A DNA stretch of 64,000 bases, taken from positions 287,082 through 351,081 of the forward strand of contig CAWDMB010000014.1 in the NCBI GenBank assembly GCA_963803375.1. The letters are read 5' to 3'. Shown here piece by piece: positions 33,719-43,204 of the stretch. The position numbers and the translations under genes were made by a program. Position 1 is the stretch's first letter. Every line of letters begins with the position of its first letter. Origin of the DNA: JAOPZW01 sp963803375. GTDB lineage: Bacteria; Actinomycetota; Thermoleophilia; Solirubrobacterales; Solirubrobacteraceae. A model generated the notes under the pieces. The model saw only the letters and a program-made list of their open reading frames with translations, did not search any database and was not told the origin of the DNA.

Positions 33719-35161
33719 ATGGCCACCGCCACGCGGACGCTGAAGAACTTCATCGACGGCGAGCCGGTCGAGCCGGCCGGAGGCCGCACCGCGCCCGTGC
33801 TCAACCCCGCCACGGGCGAGGAGATCGCGCGCGCGCCGGCCTCCGGCCGCGAGGACGTCGACCGCGCCGTCGCCGCCGCGCGGGCCGCGTTCGAGGCGGG
33901 CGGCTGGTCGACCGCGACGCCCGGCGAGCGCGCGCTCGCGCTCCTGCGCCTCGCCGACGCGCTCGAGGAGCACGGCGACGAGCTCGCCGAGCTCGAGTCC
34001 GCCAACGCCGGCAAGCCGATCCAGGCCTTCAAGGACGACGAGCTGCCGGCGCTCGTCGACAACGTGCGCTTCTTCGCCGGCGCCGCCCGCTGCCTGGAGG
34101 GCAAGGCCGCGGGCGAGTACCTCGAGGGCTACACGTCGTTCATCCGCCGCGAGCCCGTGGGCGTCATCGGCCAGATCGCCCCCTGGAACTACCCGCTCAT
34201 GATGGCGATCTGGAAGATCGCGCCGGCGCTCGCGGCCGGCAACACGATCGTGCTCAAGCCGGCGCCGACGACGCCCGTGACGGCGATCAGGCTCGCCGAG
34301 CTCGCCGCCGAGATCGTGCCCAAGGGCGTCCTCAACGTCGTCGCCGGCGGCAACGAGCCCGGCCAGGCGCTCGTGGAGCACGCCGACGTGCAGATGGTCT
34401 CGCTGACCGGCTCGGTCGAGACCGGCAAGTGGATCGCCGCCCACGCCGCGCCGACGCTCAAGCGGGTCCACCTCGAGCTCGGCGGCAAGGCGCCGGTCGT
34501 CGTCTTCGACGACGTCGACCTCGACGCGGTGCTCGAGACCGTCGCCGGGACGGGCTACTACAACGCGGGCCAGGACTGCACCGCGGCCACGCGCGTGCTC
34601 GCCTCCTCGGCGATCCTCGACGATGTCGTCAACGGCCTCGCCAAGGAGGCCGACGGCTACGTCATGGGCGACACCCGCGCGCCCGACACGACGCTCGGGC
34701 CGCTGAACTCCGCGCGCCAGCGCGAGCGGGTCGAGGGCTTCCTCGAGCGCAGGCCCGACGGCGCCGAGATCGTCACCGGCGGCCGCGAGCCCGACCTGCC
34801 CGGGTTCTTCCTGGCGCCGACGGTCGTCGCCGGGCTGCGCCAGGACGACGAGATGGTCCAGAAGGAGATCTTCGGGCCCGTCATCACCGTGCAGGCGTTC
34901 TCCGACGAGGCCGAGGCGATCGCCTGGGCCAACGGCACGCCCTACGGCCTGGCCTCGTCGGTATGGACGCGCGACGTGGGCCGTGCCCTGCGCGTCGCCA
35001 ACGCGCTGCGCTTCGGGTGCGTGTGGATCAACGACCACATCCCGCTCGCCTCCGAGATGCCGCACGGCGGCTACGGGCAATCGGGCTACGGCAAGGACCT
35101 CTCGACGTACTCGCTCGAGGACTACACGCAGATCAAGCACGTGATGGCGTCGCTGTCGTAG
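33719..35161 (+). CDS. Aldehyde dehydrogenase, aminobutyraldehyde/betaine-aldehyde type
   Basis: A 480-residue NAD(P)-dependent aldehyde dehydrogenase. The general-base Glu is in HLELGGKAPVVVFDD near 250, and the nucleophile Cys in YNAGQDCTAATR near 285. The Rossmann motif is LTGSVETGKW, with APWNYPLMMAIWKIAPALAAGNTIVLKPA upstream. The C-terminal CVWINDHIPLASEMPHGGYGQSGYGKDLS is typical of the PatD/BADH branch (gamma-aminobutyraldehyde or betaine aldehyde). AGAGGAGAA lies at normal distance before ATG 33719. It may serve polyamine breakdown, given the spermidine-synthase-like gene nearby, but this link is weak. Confidence 0.9.
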   Translation: MATATRTLKNFIDGEPVEPAGGRTAPVLNPATGEEIARAPASGREDVDRAVAAARAAFEAGGWSTATPGERALALLRLADALEEHGDELAELESANAGKPIQAFKDDELPALVDNVRFFAGAARCLEGKAAGEYLEGYTSFIRREPVGVIGQIAPWNYPLMMAIWKIAPALAAGNTIVLKPAPTTPVTAIRLAELAAEIVPKGVLNVVAGGNEPGQALVEHADVQMVSLTGSVETGKWIAAHAAPTLKRVHLELGGKAPVVVFDDVDLDAVLETVAGTGYYNAGQDCTAATRVLASSAILDDVVNGLAKEADGYVMGDTRAPDTTLGPLNSARQRERVEGFLERRPDGAEIVTGGREPDLPGFFLAPTVVAGLRQDDEMVQKEIFGPVITVQAFSDEAEAIAWANGTPYGLASSVWTRDVGRALRVANALRFGCVWINDHIPLASEMPHGGYGQSGYGKDLSTYSLEDYTQIKHVMASLS

Positions 35162-35176
35162 ACGCCGGGCATGGAC

Positions 35177-35208
35177 GAGGCCCCGCCGGCCGTCTCCGGC
35201 GAGGCCTC
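35177..35208 (+). terminator. Hairpin after the aldehyde dehydrogenase
   Basis: GAGGCC (35177-35182) plus CGCCGG (35184-35189) pairs with CCGGCG (35196-35201) plus GGCCTC (35203-35208), with one mismatch bulge and a six-base loop, 16 bases after the stop. There is no T-run. A likely transcription terminator. Confidence 0.65.
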
Positions 35209-35704
35209 GATGGTCTGCGACAGCGGACGCTCCGGCCCCCGGGAGAGGAGTGAGGACCGGAGCCCGCTGCTCGGTCCGGGCGCCGCGCCCTCGATTGCGC
35301 GCGGCTCCCGGCCACGGACGCCTTGGCGCTGGAGCCACCCCCACGATGGCTCCAACACCGGGGCCCGACGCGGCCGCCCCCCACAGTGCGGCGCGCCGGA
35401 TGGCGCCCGTCGCGTCCGTCGCCGTGCGGGGCGTCAGCTCCCCGCGGGACGACGGGACGACGAGTCAAACCGCTCGCGCCAGCGCCTCCCCCTCCAGATG
35501 CTCGCTCGCGTGGCCGCCGTGGTCGTCACGCCGCGCGGTCCGCCCGGGGCCCCGGTCGTCGCGGCGGGCCGCCCGGTGGGCGGTCGGGCCATCCTGGGCG
35601 AGGCGCAGGCCGTTGCGGTCGTTGGCGAGGAGGATCAGCATCAACCTCCTGGCGTGGTCACGGCTGGTCATGCTCCGGGGGCGTGACCTCGCCCTGAACG
35701 ATGT
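35209..35704. other. Intergenic region, no gene recognised
   Basis: About 500 bases between the aldehyde dehydrogenase and the DyP peroxidase, whose genes are convergent here. Several ORFs exist on both strands but all are Arg/Pro/Ala-rich shadows without motifs. It is unusually long for a convergent gap and may contain a decayed gene that can no longer be recognised. Confidence 0.45.
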
Positions 35705-37084
35705 TCACTGCCCCGCCGGCAGCCCCTCCGCGAGCGCGGCAAGCGCGCGCAGGCCCGGGACCCAGAGGTACTCGCCGCCGCGGAGGGCCACGTGCGCGCC
35801 GAGCCCGGTGACGAACCGCGGGGGACGCCCCTGGATCGTCAGGCCCCCGCCGCCGCCGACGACCGCGTCCGTCTGGCCCCCGAGCCCGAACGCGTTGCCG
35901 TCCCGCATCCACTGACGCTGGATGACCTCGAACTGGCGCTCGACGTCGGCCTGGTAGGCGACGAAGATCAGCCCGCGCTCGACCGCGTCCGGCGGCGCGC
36001 CGTCGGGCAGCGCGGGGCCGTAGGGCATGCCGCGGCGCAGGATCCGGTGGCGCACGGTCAGCTGCCCGGCGTGGCCGAAGGCGTCGCGCGGGTTGGCCCG
36101 GCGCACGTGGGCGCCGAGCGGGCAGCGCGAGCCGTCGGGGTCGCGGTCGAAGACGAAGTCGTTGACGCGCTCACGGTCGTAGCCGAGGTCGCGGTCCGGC
36201 GCGCCGGACGCCAGCACGAGCGGCGAGCCGTCGGCCCAGCGCCCGACGAGCTTGGCCGCGAGGAGGTCGCGCTCGAGGCCGAGGGCGGCCGCCTCGCGCG
36301 CCACCGCCGCGCGGAACGCGGGGACGTCCTGGCGCAGCTTGCGCCAGACCGCGAACGTCGCGTTGCGCCCGAGCGGCTCGAGCGGCGCGGGCGGCGGTCC
36401 GCCGTCCTCGTCGTCGTAGCCGAGGACGAACTCGCCGGGCGCCAGCGCGCGCCACCCCCAGCGGCGGTCCGAGCGGCTGCGCACGAGGTCCGGGCCCTCG
36501 CGCATCCAGGGCCGCCAGCGGACCGGCGTGCCCTGCCCGCGGACCTGGACGCGGGCGACCCCCGCGACGGCCGGCTGGCCGAAGCCGTCGGTGGAGCCGA
36601 AGTGCTCGCGCTGGTCGTCGCCGAGCACCGCCGCATCCTCCTCGTGGACGTGCTCGAGGCCGCTGGCGCGCGGGTCGAGCCACGCGCGCCAGCGCCCGGC
36701 CGCGTCCGCGAGCGCCGCCTGTGCCGCGGCGTGGATCGTGAGCACGACCTCGACGTCGCGCAGCTCGGGCTGCCAGGCGTCGTGCTCGTCGCGCAGCGCC
36801 TCGGCGCGCGCCGCCATGCCCTCGCGGAAGGCCCGCGGGAACGTGCGCAGGACGCCCGGCGCCAGCCCGAGCCGCTCGAGGGCGCGGTGCGAGAGCGCGA
36901 CGTTCAGCGTCGTCGCCGGCTTGGCGTCCCATTCGGCCGCCGTTGTCACCGGCTCGACGAGCGCGGCGAGCGCGCGGCGCGCGGCGGGCGCGTCGCGCAC
37001 CCGCGCGAAGAGGTAGCGCGCGTGGCCGTGGTTGTAGGCGCGCAGGACGCCGCCCTGGATGTCGTCGAGCTCGAGCGCGGTCAT
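35705..37084 (-). CDS. Dye-decolourising (DyP-type) haem peroxidase
   Basis: A 459-residue haem peroxidase. The DyP motif appears as GSTDGFGQPAVAG near 175-187 (usual GxxDG), with the catalytic Asp. The proximal His is in CPLGAHVRRANPRDAFGH near 330, and RQWMRDGNAFGLGGQTD near 400 is a family block. No Tat signal is seen, so it is cytoplasmic or carried in an encapsulin-like partner. No encapsulin gene or C-terminal targeting peptide was identified. ATG 37084 overlaps the stop of the upstream small gene by 4 bp. Last gene of a three-gene unit. Natural substrate unknown. Confidence 0.88.
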   Translation of the reverse strand: MTALELDDIQGGVLRAYNHGHARYLFARVRDAPAARRALAALVEPVTTAAEWDAKPATTLNVALSHRALERLGLAPGVLRTFPRAFREGMAARAEALRDEHDAWQPELRDVEVVLTIHAAAQAALADAAGRWRAWLDPRASGLEHVHEEDAAVLGDDQREHFGSTDGFGQPAVAGVARVQVRGQGTPVRWRPWMREGPDLVRSRSDRRWGWRALAPGEFVLGYDDEDGGPPPAPLEPLGRNATFAVWRKLRQDVPAFRAAVAREAAALGLERDLLAAKLVGRWADGSPLVLASGAPDRDLGYDRERVNDFVFDRDPDGSRCPLGAHVRRANPRDAFGHAGQLTVRHRILRRGMPYGPALPDGAPPDAVERGLIFVAYQADVERQFEVIQRQWMRDGNAFGLGGQTDAVVGGGGGLTIQGRPPRFVTGLGAHVALRGGEYLWVPGLRALAALAEGLPAGQ

Positions 37085-37605
37085 CCCGCCCGCCGTTGCC
37101 GCCAGGCTGCCCGCAACGCCACGTCGCCGAGCCCTTGCGTCTCGCGCACGAAGGCCCCGAGGCGCTCGCGCTCGGCCACCGCGGCGCCGATCTCCGCGAC
37201 GCGGGCCTCGGGCGAGCCGATCACCGAGAAGCCGATCCGCAGCCGGTTGGCCGCCACCCAGCGCGCGACGCCGGCGGCGTCCGCAGCGCCCGGCCAGAAC
37301 GCGCAGTAGCCGAGCACGGCGTCGAGCTCGCGACCGATGACCGCGCACGCGCGCGCCAGCCAGCCGTCGAGCGGGGCGTCGACGTCGGCGGCCCAGAGCA
37401 GGTGCTCGCGGGGGCGGCGGGCGGCCAGGCGCCGGCGCGGCGGGCGCAGGACCTGCAGCCGCGCGAGGCTCGTGCCCTCCACCCGCGCGAACGGGCTCGG
37501 GCGAGCAGGCAGGGCCGCGATCGCGGCGCGAGCGGCGTCGGCGCGCCCGTCGACGATGCGCGCCAGCACGACGAGTCCACACGTCACGCCCACGCGGTCG
37601 CTCAC
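37081..37605 (-). CDS. Unknown protein coupled to the DyP peroxidase
   Basis: A 174-residue protein of alternating strand and helix, e.g. VTCGLVVLARIVDGRADAARAAIAALP, EHLLWAADVDAPLDGWLARACAVIG and RLRIGFSVIGSPEARVAEIGAAVAERERLG. The pattern could be a dimeric alpha/beta barrel like that of the peroxidase, but I recognise no family. GTG 37605 overlaps the upstream TGA by 4 bp and its own TGA overlaps the peroxidase ATG by 4 bp. Such tight coupling suggests a fixed ratio with the peroxidase. Confidence 0.65.
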   Translation of the reverse strand: MSDRVGVTCGLVVLARIVDGRADAARAAIAALPARPSPFARVEGTSLARLQVLRPPRRRLAARRPREHLLWAADVDAPLDGWLARACAVIGRELDAVLGYCAFWPGAADAAGVARWVAANRLRIGFSVIGSPEARVAEIGAAVAERERLGAFVRETQGLGDVALRAAWRQRRAG

Positions 37606-38141
37606 ACGAGCTCCTGCACCTCGGTCAACAACGCCCGCCACAGCGCCGCGAAGCGCTCGGGCGAGGCGTCCTGGGCGCGGCGCGCGAACGCGTCCAGGCG
37701 CCAGCGCAGCTCGAGCGCCTGCCGGGTCGTGGTCACCGTCGCGCCGGGGTTCGCCCAGTACGTATGCCCGGGCTCGTGGCCGTGGGCCTTCAGGTAGGCG
37801 TCGATGGAACGGAACCTCAGCTTCGGGAACCCCTCGGCGCCCCGGTAGGCGAACAGTATGTTGGGGCGCACGACCCGCACGAACGCGTCGAAGTACTGGT
37901 TCTCGGTCCCATCGTAGGTCGTCAGGAAGACGAGGCAGCGCGCCGCCGCCCGGTCGGGGCGGACGGCGCGGTCGGGCGGCCAGCGCTCGGCCAGCGCCCA
38001 GCGCGCGAAGCGGATGAAGCGCAGTCGCGCGAGGCCGCCGACGAGCGGCGGGCAGACGCGCGCCACGACCCAGGTGAACCGCACCCACCACGCCCACCAC
38101 CAGGGGACCGGGGAGAGCACCGTGAGCGACGTCGGCGCCAT
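37602..38141 (-). CDS. Unknown membrane-associated protein, first gene of the DyP operon
   Basis: A 179-residue protein with an N-terminal Trp-rich hydrophobic helix (LTVLSPVPWWWAWWVRFTWVVARV, residues ~6-28) and then a soluble part with AAARCLVFLTTYDGTENQYFDAFVR, FPKLRFRSIDAYLKAHGHEP and WANPGATVTTTRQALELRWRLDAF. No family recognised. The many conserved-looking aromatic residues suggest a folded enzyme or lipid-facing protein. ATG 38141 diverges from the AAA-ATPase gene, 67 bases away. It may anchor the peroxidase unit to the membrane. Confidence 0.65.
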   Translation of the reverse strand: MAPTSLTVLSPVPWWWAWWVRFTWVVARVCPPLVGGLARLRFIRFARWALAERWPPDRAVRPDRAAARCLVFLTTYDGTENQYFDAFVRVVRPNILFAYRGAEGFPKLRFRSIDAYLKAHGHEPGHTYWANPGATVTTTRQALELRWRLDAFARRAQDASPERFAALWRALLTEVQELV

Positions 38142-38208
38142 CGCGCGCGACGCTACCACCCTCGTTGAGAGCGCTCGACGGCGCGAGGTAGAGTGGCCTC
38201 GCGCCGTC

Positions 38209-41200
38209 ATGTCCTCCCAGCCCCCCTCCGCCACCGCCGCGCGGGGTCCAGCCGGAGCGGGCGAGCCGCCGCTCTTCGGACGGGCCCGTGAGCTCGCGCA
38301 TCTCGACGAGGCCCTCTCGAGCGCGCTGGGCGGCCACGGCGGCCTGCTGCTCGTGACCGGCGAGCCCGGGATCGGCAAGACGCGCCTGGCGCACGCGCTC
38401 CTGGACCGCGCCGCCGAGCGCGGGGCGTTCGTCGCCTCCGCGCGCGGCTGGGACGGCGGCGGCGCACCGCCGTTCTGGCCGTGGCAGCAGATCGTGCGCG
38501 CGGTGGCCGCGGCCCGCACCGACGACGAGCTGGCCTCCGACCTCGGGGCCGGCGCGCGCTGGGTGGCCCAGATCGCGCCCCAGGTCCGCGAGCGCCTCGA
38601 CGTCGCCGCGAGCGCCGACAGCCTCGAGTCCGAGCAGGCGCGCTTCGCCTTCTTCGACGCGGTGACGATGTATCTGCGCGCCTTCGCGCAAGGGCGTCCG
38701 CTCGTGCTCCTGCTCGACGACATCCATACCGCCGGCTTGCCGTCGCTGCTGCTGCTGGCGTTCCTGATCCGCCAGATCGAGGACGTGCCGCTGCTCGTGG
38801 TCACGACCCATCACGACGCCGACGCCCACCGCGCGGACGACGTCAGCTCGGTCTTCGGCGAGCTCACGCGCTTCGGCCGGCGGCTCGAGCTCAAGGGCCT
38901 CGACGAGGAAGACCTGCGCCGCCTGATCGAGGACCGCGCCGGCACCGACCCCAGCGCCGCGCTCGTGCGCGCGGTCCACGACGTCACGGAGGGCAACCCG
39001 TTCTTCAGCGAGGAGGTCGTGCGGCTGCTCGCGAGCGAGGGGATCGTGGACGCGCCGCCCGGCGGTCGCCTGCCGCTGCCCGCCGGCGTGCGCGACGCGA
39101 TCCGCCGGCGCCTCTATCCGCTGGACGCCGACACCGTCGCGGCGCTCGAGGCGGCGTCGGTCATCGGCCGGGCGTTCCGCGTCGAGACGCTCGCGCGCGT
39201 GCTCGCGGTCGGCCGGCCGGAGCTGCTCGGGCGCCTCGAGGAGGGACTCGCCGCACGGCTGCTGCTCGAGGTCGAGGGCAAGCCCGGCCTGGAGCGCTTC
39301 AGCCACGGCCTCGTGCGCGAGACGCTCTACGCCGGCCTCAGCGCGACGCGGCGCGCCGACCTGCACGGCGCGGTGGCGCGCGCGCTGGAGGCGCGCCCGG
39401 GCGGCGCGAGCGCCCTCGAGCTCGCCCACCACTACATCGAGGCCGCGGTACCGGAGGCCGCCGCCAAGGCCCTCGAGTACTCCGAGCGCGCGGGGCACGA
39501 GGCGCTCGCCGTGCTCGCCTACGAGCAGGCGGCCGAGCTCTTCGAGCGCTCGCTCCGGGCGCTCGAGCTCCAGGAGGAGCCCGACGAGCGCCGCCGCTGC
39601 GAGCTCATGCTCGCCCGCGGGCAGGCGCTCATGCACGCCGCCGACCAGGGCGCCGTGCCGACGCTGACCGATGCGATCGCGCTCGCGCGACGGCTGGGCG
39701 CGATCGAGCTGATGGCCCGCGCCGCGCTCAGCCTCGGCGGCTTCGGGCTCTCGCCCGGGATCGTCGACGATCTCCTCGTCTCGACGCTCGAGGACGCGCT
39801 GACCGCGCTGTCGCCCGGGGACAGCGCGCTGCGCGCGCGCGTGCTCGTGCGCCTGGCCGCAGCGCTCTACTACTCCGACCGCGGCGCGCGCCGCGAGGAG
39901 CTCGTGCAGGAGGCGCTCGCGATCGCCCGCCGGCTCGACGACCGGGCGACGCTGGCGTACGTCCTCGACCTCGGCGCGCTGGCCACCAGCGGCCCCGACA
40001 CGACCGAGCGCGGCCTGGCCTGGGGCCGCGAGCTCTTCGCGCTGGCCGAGGAGCTTGGCGATCCCGAGCTCTCGGTGCGCGCGCGCTCGTGGACGATCGA
40101 CCTCCTGCTCGAGCTCGACGACCTCCCCGGGGCCGACATGGCGATCGAGGCGCTCGACCGCATCGCCACCGACGTGCGCGACCCCCGCGCGCGCTCCTAC
40201 ATCCCGCTGCACCGCGCTCGGCGGATGCTCATGCTGGGCCGTGCCGACGAGGCCGAGGCGCTCATCAACGCTGGGATCCAGCTCGGCTGGAGCCTGCAGG
40301 ACTCGACGGTCCCGATCCTCGCCGGCGCCCAGCTGTTCTGGCTGCGCCGGGCGCAAGGGCGCCTCGCCGAGCTCGAGGAGCCCGTGCGCCAGTTCGCCGA
40401 CGCGCTGCCCGCGATGCCCGCCTGGCGCGCGGCGCTCGCCGACGTCTACCTGCACCTCGGGCGCACCGCCGAGGCCCGGCGCGAGTACGAGCGCTTGGCC
40501 GAGCGCGACTTCACTGCACTGCCGCGCGACAACGCCTGGTTCGTGGCGATCGCGATGCTGGCGGAGCTCTGCGAGGAGTTCGGCGACGCCGCCCGCGCCC
40601 CGATCCTCGAAGCGCTGCTCGAGCCCTTCGATGGCCGCAACGTCGTCACGCCGGAAGGCGTGTTCGCCGGCCCGGTGACGCGCTATCTGGCGCTGGCCGC
40701 GGCCGCCCGCGAGGACTGGGACACGACGCGCCGGCGCCTCGCCGAGGCCCGCGCGGCGTGCGAGCGCCTGGGCTACGCGCCGATGCTCGCCGTGCTCGAC
40801 CTCGACGAGGCGCGGATGCTCGTCGGCCGCGGCGGCCCCGGCGACGCGCGGGCCGCGCGCGAGCACCTCGTCTCCACGCGCGAGCGGGCGACCGCGCTCG
40901 GCGTCCCCGTCCTCGGCGAGCGCCTGGAGCGCGTCGAGCGCGCCCTCGCCGGAACGCCGGCGACGCCCGTGCCCGTCGCGGGCGGCCCCGCGACCGGCGC
41001 CCTGCACCGCGAGGGCGAGGCCTGGCGCATCGACTTCGAGGGCCGCACGCTGCACGTGCGCGATGCCAAGGGCATGCGTCACCTGGCGCTGCTGCTCTCG
41101 CGCCCGGGCGTCGAGGTCCACGCGGTCGACATCGTCGGCGCGGCCGAGGGCGCGGGTGACGCCGGCTCGGTCGCGGCGGCCGCCGAGGCCGGGCTCGAGG

Positions 41201-41595
41201 TCCGTGCGGCGGGCGGCGAGGACGCGGGCGCGGTCCTCGACGCGGCGGCCAAGGCGGCCTACCGCCTGCGCCTCGAGGACCTCCAGGAGGAGGTCGAGGA
41301 GGCCGAGGCCTTCAACGACCCCGAGCGCGCCGCCCGCGCGCGCGAGGAGCTGGACTTCATCGCCCACGAGCTCGCGGCCGCCGTCGGCCTCGGCGGGCGC
41401 GACCGCCGCGCCGCGTCTAACGCCGAGCGCGCGCGCGTCAACGTCACGCGGGCGGTGAGGAAGGCGATCGCCCGCATCGACCACGAGGACGCGCACCTGG
41501 GACGCGAGCTGGCCACGACCGTGCACACGGGCACGTTCTGCCGCTACGAGCCCGACCCGCGGCGGCCCGTGACGTGGGACGTGCATGGCGCCTGA
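38209..41595 (+). CDS. Large AAA-ATPase signal-transduction regulator with C-terminal winged-helix-like domain
   Basis: A 1128-residue STAND-type ATPase. Residues ~20-130 contain FGRARELAHLDEAL and Walker A GEPGIGKTRLA near 54; Walker B is PLVLLLDDIHTAG near 165. VTEGNPFFSEEVVRLLAS is the typical LuxR/adenylate-cyclase-ATPase motif. From ~400 to 930 come TPR-like helical repeats. The C-terminus (GRTLHVRDAKGMRHLALLLSRPG..) is an actinobacterial output domain, probably winged-helix, followed by a coiled coil and TGTFCRYEPDPRRPVTW. ATG 38209. Its end overlaps the GMC gene by 11 bp, so it probably regulates or accompanies that sterol-like catabolic unit. Ligand unknown. Confidence 0.8.
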   Translation: MSSQPPSATAARGPAGAGEPPLFGRARELAHLDEALSSALGGHGGLLLVTGEPGIGKTRLAHALLDRAAERGAFVASARGWDGGGAPPFWPWQQIVRAVAAARTDDELASDLGAGARWVAQIAPQVRERLDVAASADSLESEQARFAFFDAVTMYLRAFAQGRPLVLLLDDIHTAGLPSLLLLAFLIRQIEDVPLLVVTTHHDADAHRADDVSSVFGELTRFGRRLELKGLDEEDLRRLIEDRAGTDPSAALVRAVHDVTEGNPFFSEEVVRLLASEGIVDAPPGGRLPLPAGVRDAIRRRLYPLDADTVAALEAASVIGRAFRVETLARVLAVGRPELLGRLEEGLAARLLLEVEGKPGLERFSHGLVRETLYAGLSATRRADLHGAVARALEARPGGASALELAHHYIEAAVPEAAAKALEYSERAGHEALAVLAYEQAAELFERSLRALELQEEPDERRRCELMLARGQALMHAADQGAVPTLTDAIALARRLGAIELMARAALSLGGFGLSPGIVDDLLVSTLEDALTALSPGDSALRARVLVRLAAALYYSDRGARREELVQEALAIARRLDDRATLAYVLDLGALATSGPDTTERGLAWGRELFALAEELGDPELSVRARSWTIDLLLELDDLPGADMAIEALDRIATDVRDPRARSYIPLHRARRMLMLGRADEAEALINAGIQLGWSLQDSTVPILAGAQLFWLRRAQGRLAELEEPVRQFADALPAMPAWRAALADVYLHLGRTAEARREYERLAERDFTALPRDNAWFVAIAMLAELCEEFGDAARAPILEALLEPFDGRNVVTPEGVFAGPVTRYLALAAAAREDWDTTRRRLAEARAACERLGYAPMLAVLDLDEARMLVGRGGPGDARAAREHLVSTRERATALGVPVLGERLERVERALAGTPATPVPVAGGPATGALHREGEAWRIDFEGRTLHVRDAKGMRHLALLLSRPGVEVHAVDIVGAAEGAGDAGSVAAAAEAGLEVRAAGGEDAGAVLDAAAKAAYRLRLEDLQEEVEEAEAFNDPERAARAREELDFIAHELAAAVGLGGRDRRAASNAERARVNVTRAVRKAIARIDHEDAHLGRELATTVHTGTFCRYEPDPRRPVTWDVHGA

Positions 41596-43204
41596 CGGTG
41601 ACGACGCGTTCGACGTCGTCGTCGTCGGCTCGGGCTTCGGCGGCTCGATGGTCGCCCACGAGCTGGCCGGGCGCCGGCGCGTGCTCGTCCTGGAGCGCGG
41701 GCGGCCCTACCCCCCGGGCGCGTTCCCGCGCTCGCCGCGCGCTTTCGCCCGCGACGGCTTCTGGGCCCCGCAGCGCGCGCGTCACGGGCTCTGGGAGCTG
41801 CTCTCCTTCCGCGGCGTCGACGCCGTCGTGTCGAGCGGCCTCGGCGGCGGCTCGCTCATCTACGTCAACGTCCTGCTCGAGAAGGACCCGGCGACGTTCG
41901 CCGCCGACGGCATGGCGCTCGACCCCGAGGCGCTGGGCGAGCACTACCGCGCGGCGCGTCGGCTGCTGCGCGGCGTGCGCTACCCGTGGGCGACGACGAC
42001 GCCCAAGACCCAGGCGCTGACCGACGCCGCCGGACGGCTCGGGCTGCCGGCCGAGCTGCCGCCGCTCGCCGTCGCGTTCGGGCGCGCGCCCGGCGAGCCC
42101 TTCGGGGACGCCGGCAACGTCCACGGCGTCGCCCGGCGGACGTGCACGCTGTCCGGGGCCTGCTGGGTGGGCTGCAACGAGGGCGCCAAGCAGACGCTCG
42201 ACCTCACGCTCCTGAGCGCGGCGTGGCGCGCCGGCGCGGAGATCCGCACGTGCTGCGAGGCGCGGACCCTGCGCCGCGACGGCGACGAGTGGGTCGTCGG
42301 CGTCCGCCAGCACGTCGCCGCGCGCGAGGGCCACCCCGAGCACCTGCTCGACCCCGACCCGTCGCCGTGGCGCGAGGTGCGCGCCCGGCGCGTCGTGCTC
42401 GCCGCGGGAGCCTTCGGCTCGACGCGGCTGCTGCTCGCCAACCGCGCGGCGCTCCCCGGCCTCAGCCCGCGGCTGGGCGCCGGCTTCTCGACCAACGGCG
42501 ACCTGCTGATGTTCCTGCGCGGCGCCGACCGCTACCTGGACCCGAGCCGCGGCCCGACGATCACCGCGACGATCCGCCTGCCCGACGCGGCCTCGCCGAG
42601 CGGCCGCGAGCTGCTCCTGCAGGACGCGGGCTCGCCGGCGGGCGGCGAGTGGCTGTGGCAGCTGCTGACCGAGACGCCGGGCGACCTCTGGCGGCTGCGC
42701 GGCTCGCTCGCGCGGCGTCTCGCGGCGCGCCTGCGCGGGCGCCCGGACTCGCGCGTCGGGGGCCTGCTCGCCGACGCGCTCGGCGACGCGCACGGCTCGG
42801 CCGCGATGCTGCCGCTGCTCGGGGTCGGCCGCGACGTCCCCGACGGGCGGATCACGCTCGACGGCGAGGCGCTGCGCGTGAGCTGGAGCGAGCGGCCCTC
42901 GCGCGCGTTCTTCGAGGGGCTCGAGGCGACGGCGCGACGCGTCGGCGCGGCGCTCGGCGGGCGTGTCCGCCGCCCCGGCGGGCGCTTTGCGCGACTCGTC
43001 ACGGTGCATCCGCTCGGCGGCTGCGCGATGGCCGCCGACGCCGCCCACGGCGTCGTGGGCCTCGACGGGCAGGTCTACGGGGCGCCGGGGCTCTACGTCG
43101 CCGACGGCTCGATCCTCGCGGGGCCGGTCGGCGTGAACCCGAGCCTGACGATCAGCGCGCTGTCGCGGCACATCGCCCACGGCATGCTCGCGCCCGCGCC
43201 GTGA
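41585..43204 (+). CDS. GMC oxidoreductase, cholesterol-oxidase-like
   Basis: A 539-residue flavoprotein. The N-terminal FAD loop is VVVGSGFGGSMVAHELAG (residues ~11-28), then VLVLERGRPY and SGLGGGSLIYVNVLLE, as in GMC enzymes of the cholesterol-oxidase branch. Four Cys near residues 183-217 (TCTLSGACWVGCNEGAK) could form an Fe-S-like or zinc cluster, which some family members have. The C-terminal TVHPLGGCAMA..VYGAPGLYVADGSILAGPVGVNPSLTI contains the active-site His and Asn. It should oxidise a sterol or other hydrophobic alcohol. Overlaps the regulator upstream and the hydrolase downstream (GTGA). Confidence 0.85.
   Translation: MAPDGDDAFDVVVVGSGFGGSMVAHELAGRRRVLVLERGRPYPPGAFPRSPRAFARDGFWAPQRARHGLWELLSFRGVDAVVSSGLGGGSLIYVNVLLEKDPATFAADGMALDPEALGEHYRAARRLLRGVRYPWATTTPKTQALTDAAGRLGLPAELPPLAVAFGRAPGEPFGDAGNVHGVARRTCTLSGACWVGCNEGAKQTLDLTLLSAAWRAGAEIRTCCEARTLRRDGDEWVVGVRQHVAAREGHPEHLLDPDPSPWREVRARRVVLAAGAFGSTRLLLANRAALPGLSPRLGAGFSTNGDLLMFLRGADRYLDPSRGPTITATIRLPDAASPSGRELLLQDAGSPAGGEWLWQLLTETPGDLWRLRGSLARRLAARLRGRPDSRVGGLLADALGDAHGSAAMLPLLGVGRDVPDGRITLDGEALRVSWSERPSRAFFEGLEATARRVGAALGGRVRRPGGRFARLVTVHPLGGCAMAADAAHGVVGLDGQVYGAPGLYVADGSILAGPVGVNPSLTISALSRHIAHGMLAPAP

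Noticed and set aside
37081..41586. A 1501-codon minus-strand ORF
   Set aside because: It is antisense to the AAA-ATPase regulator, whose motifs are clear; the first ~1300 codons are Arg/Ala/Glu-rich shadow with no family, and only the last 174 codons (37081-37605) are a real gene.
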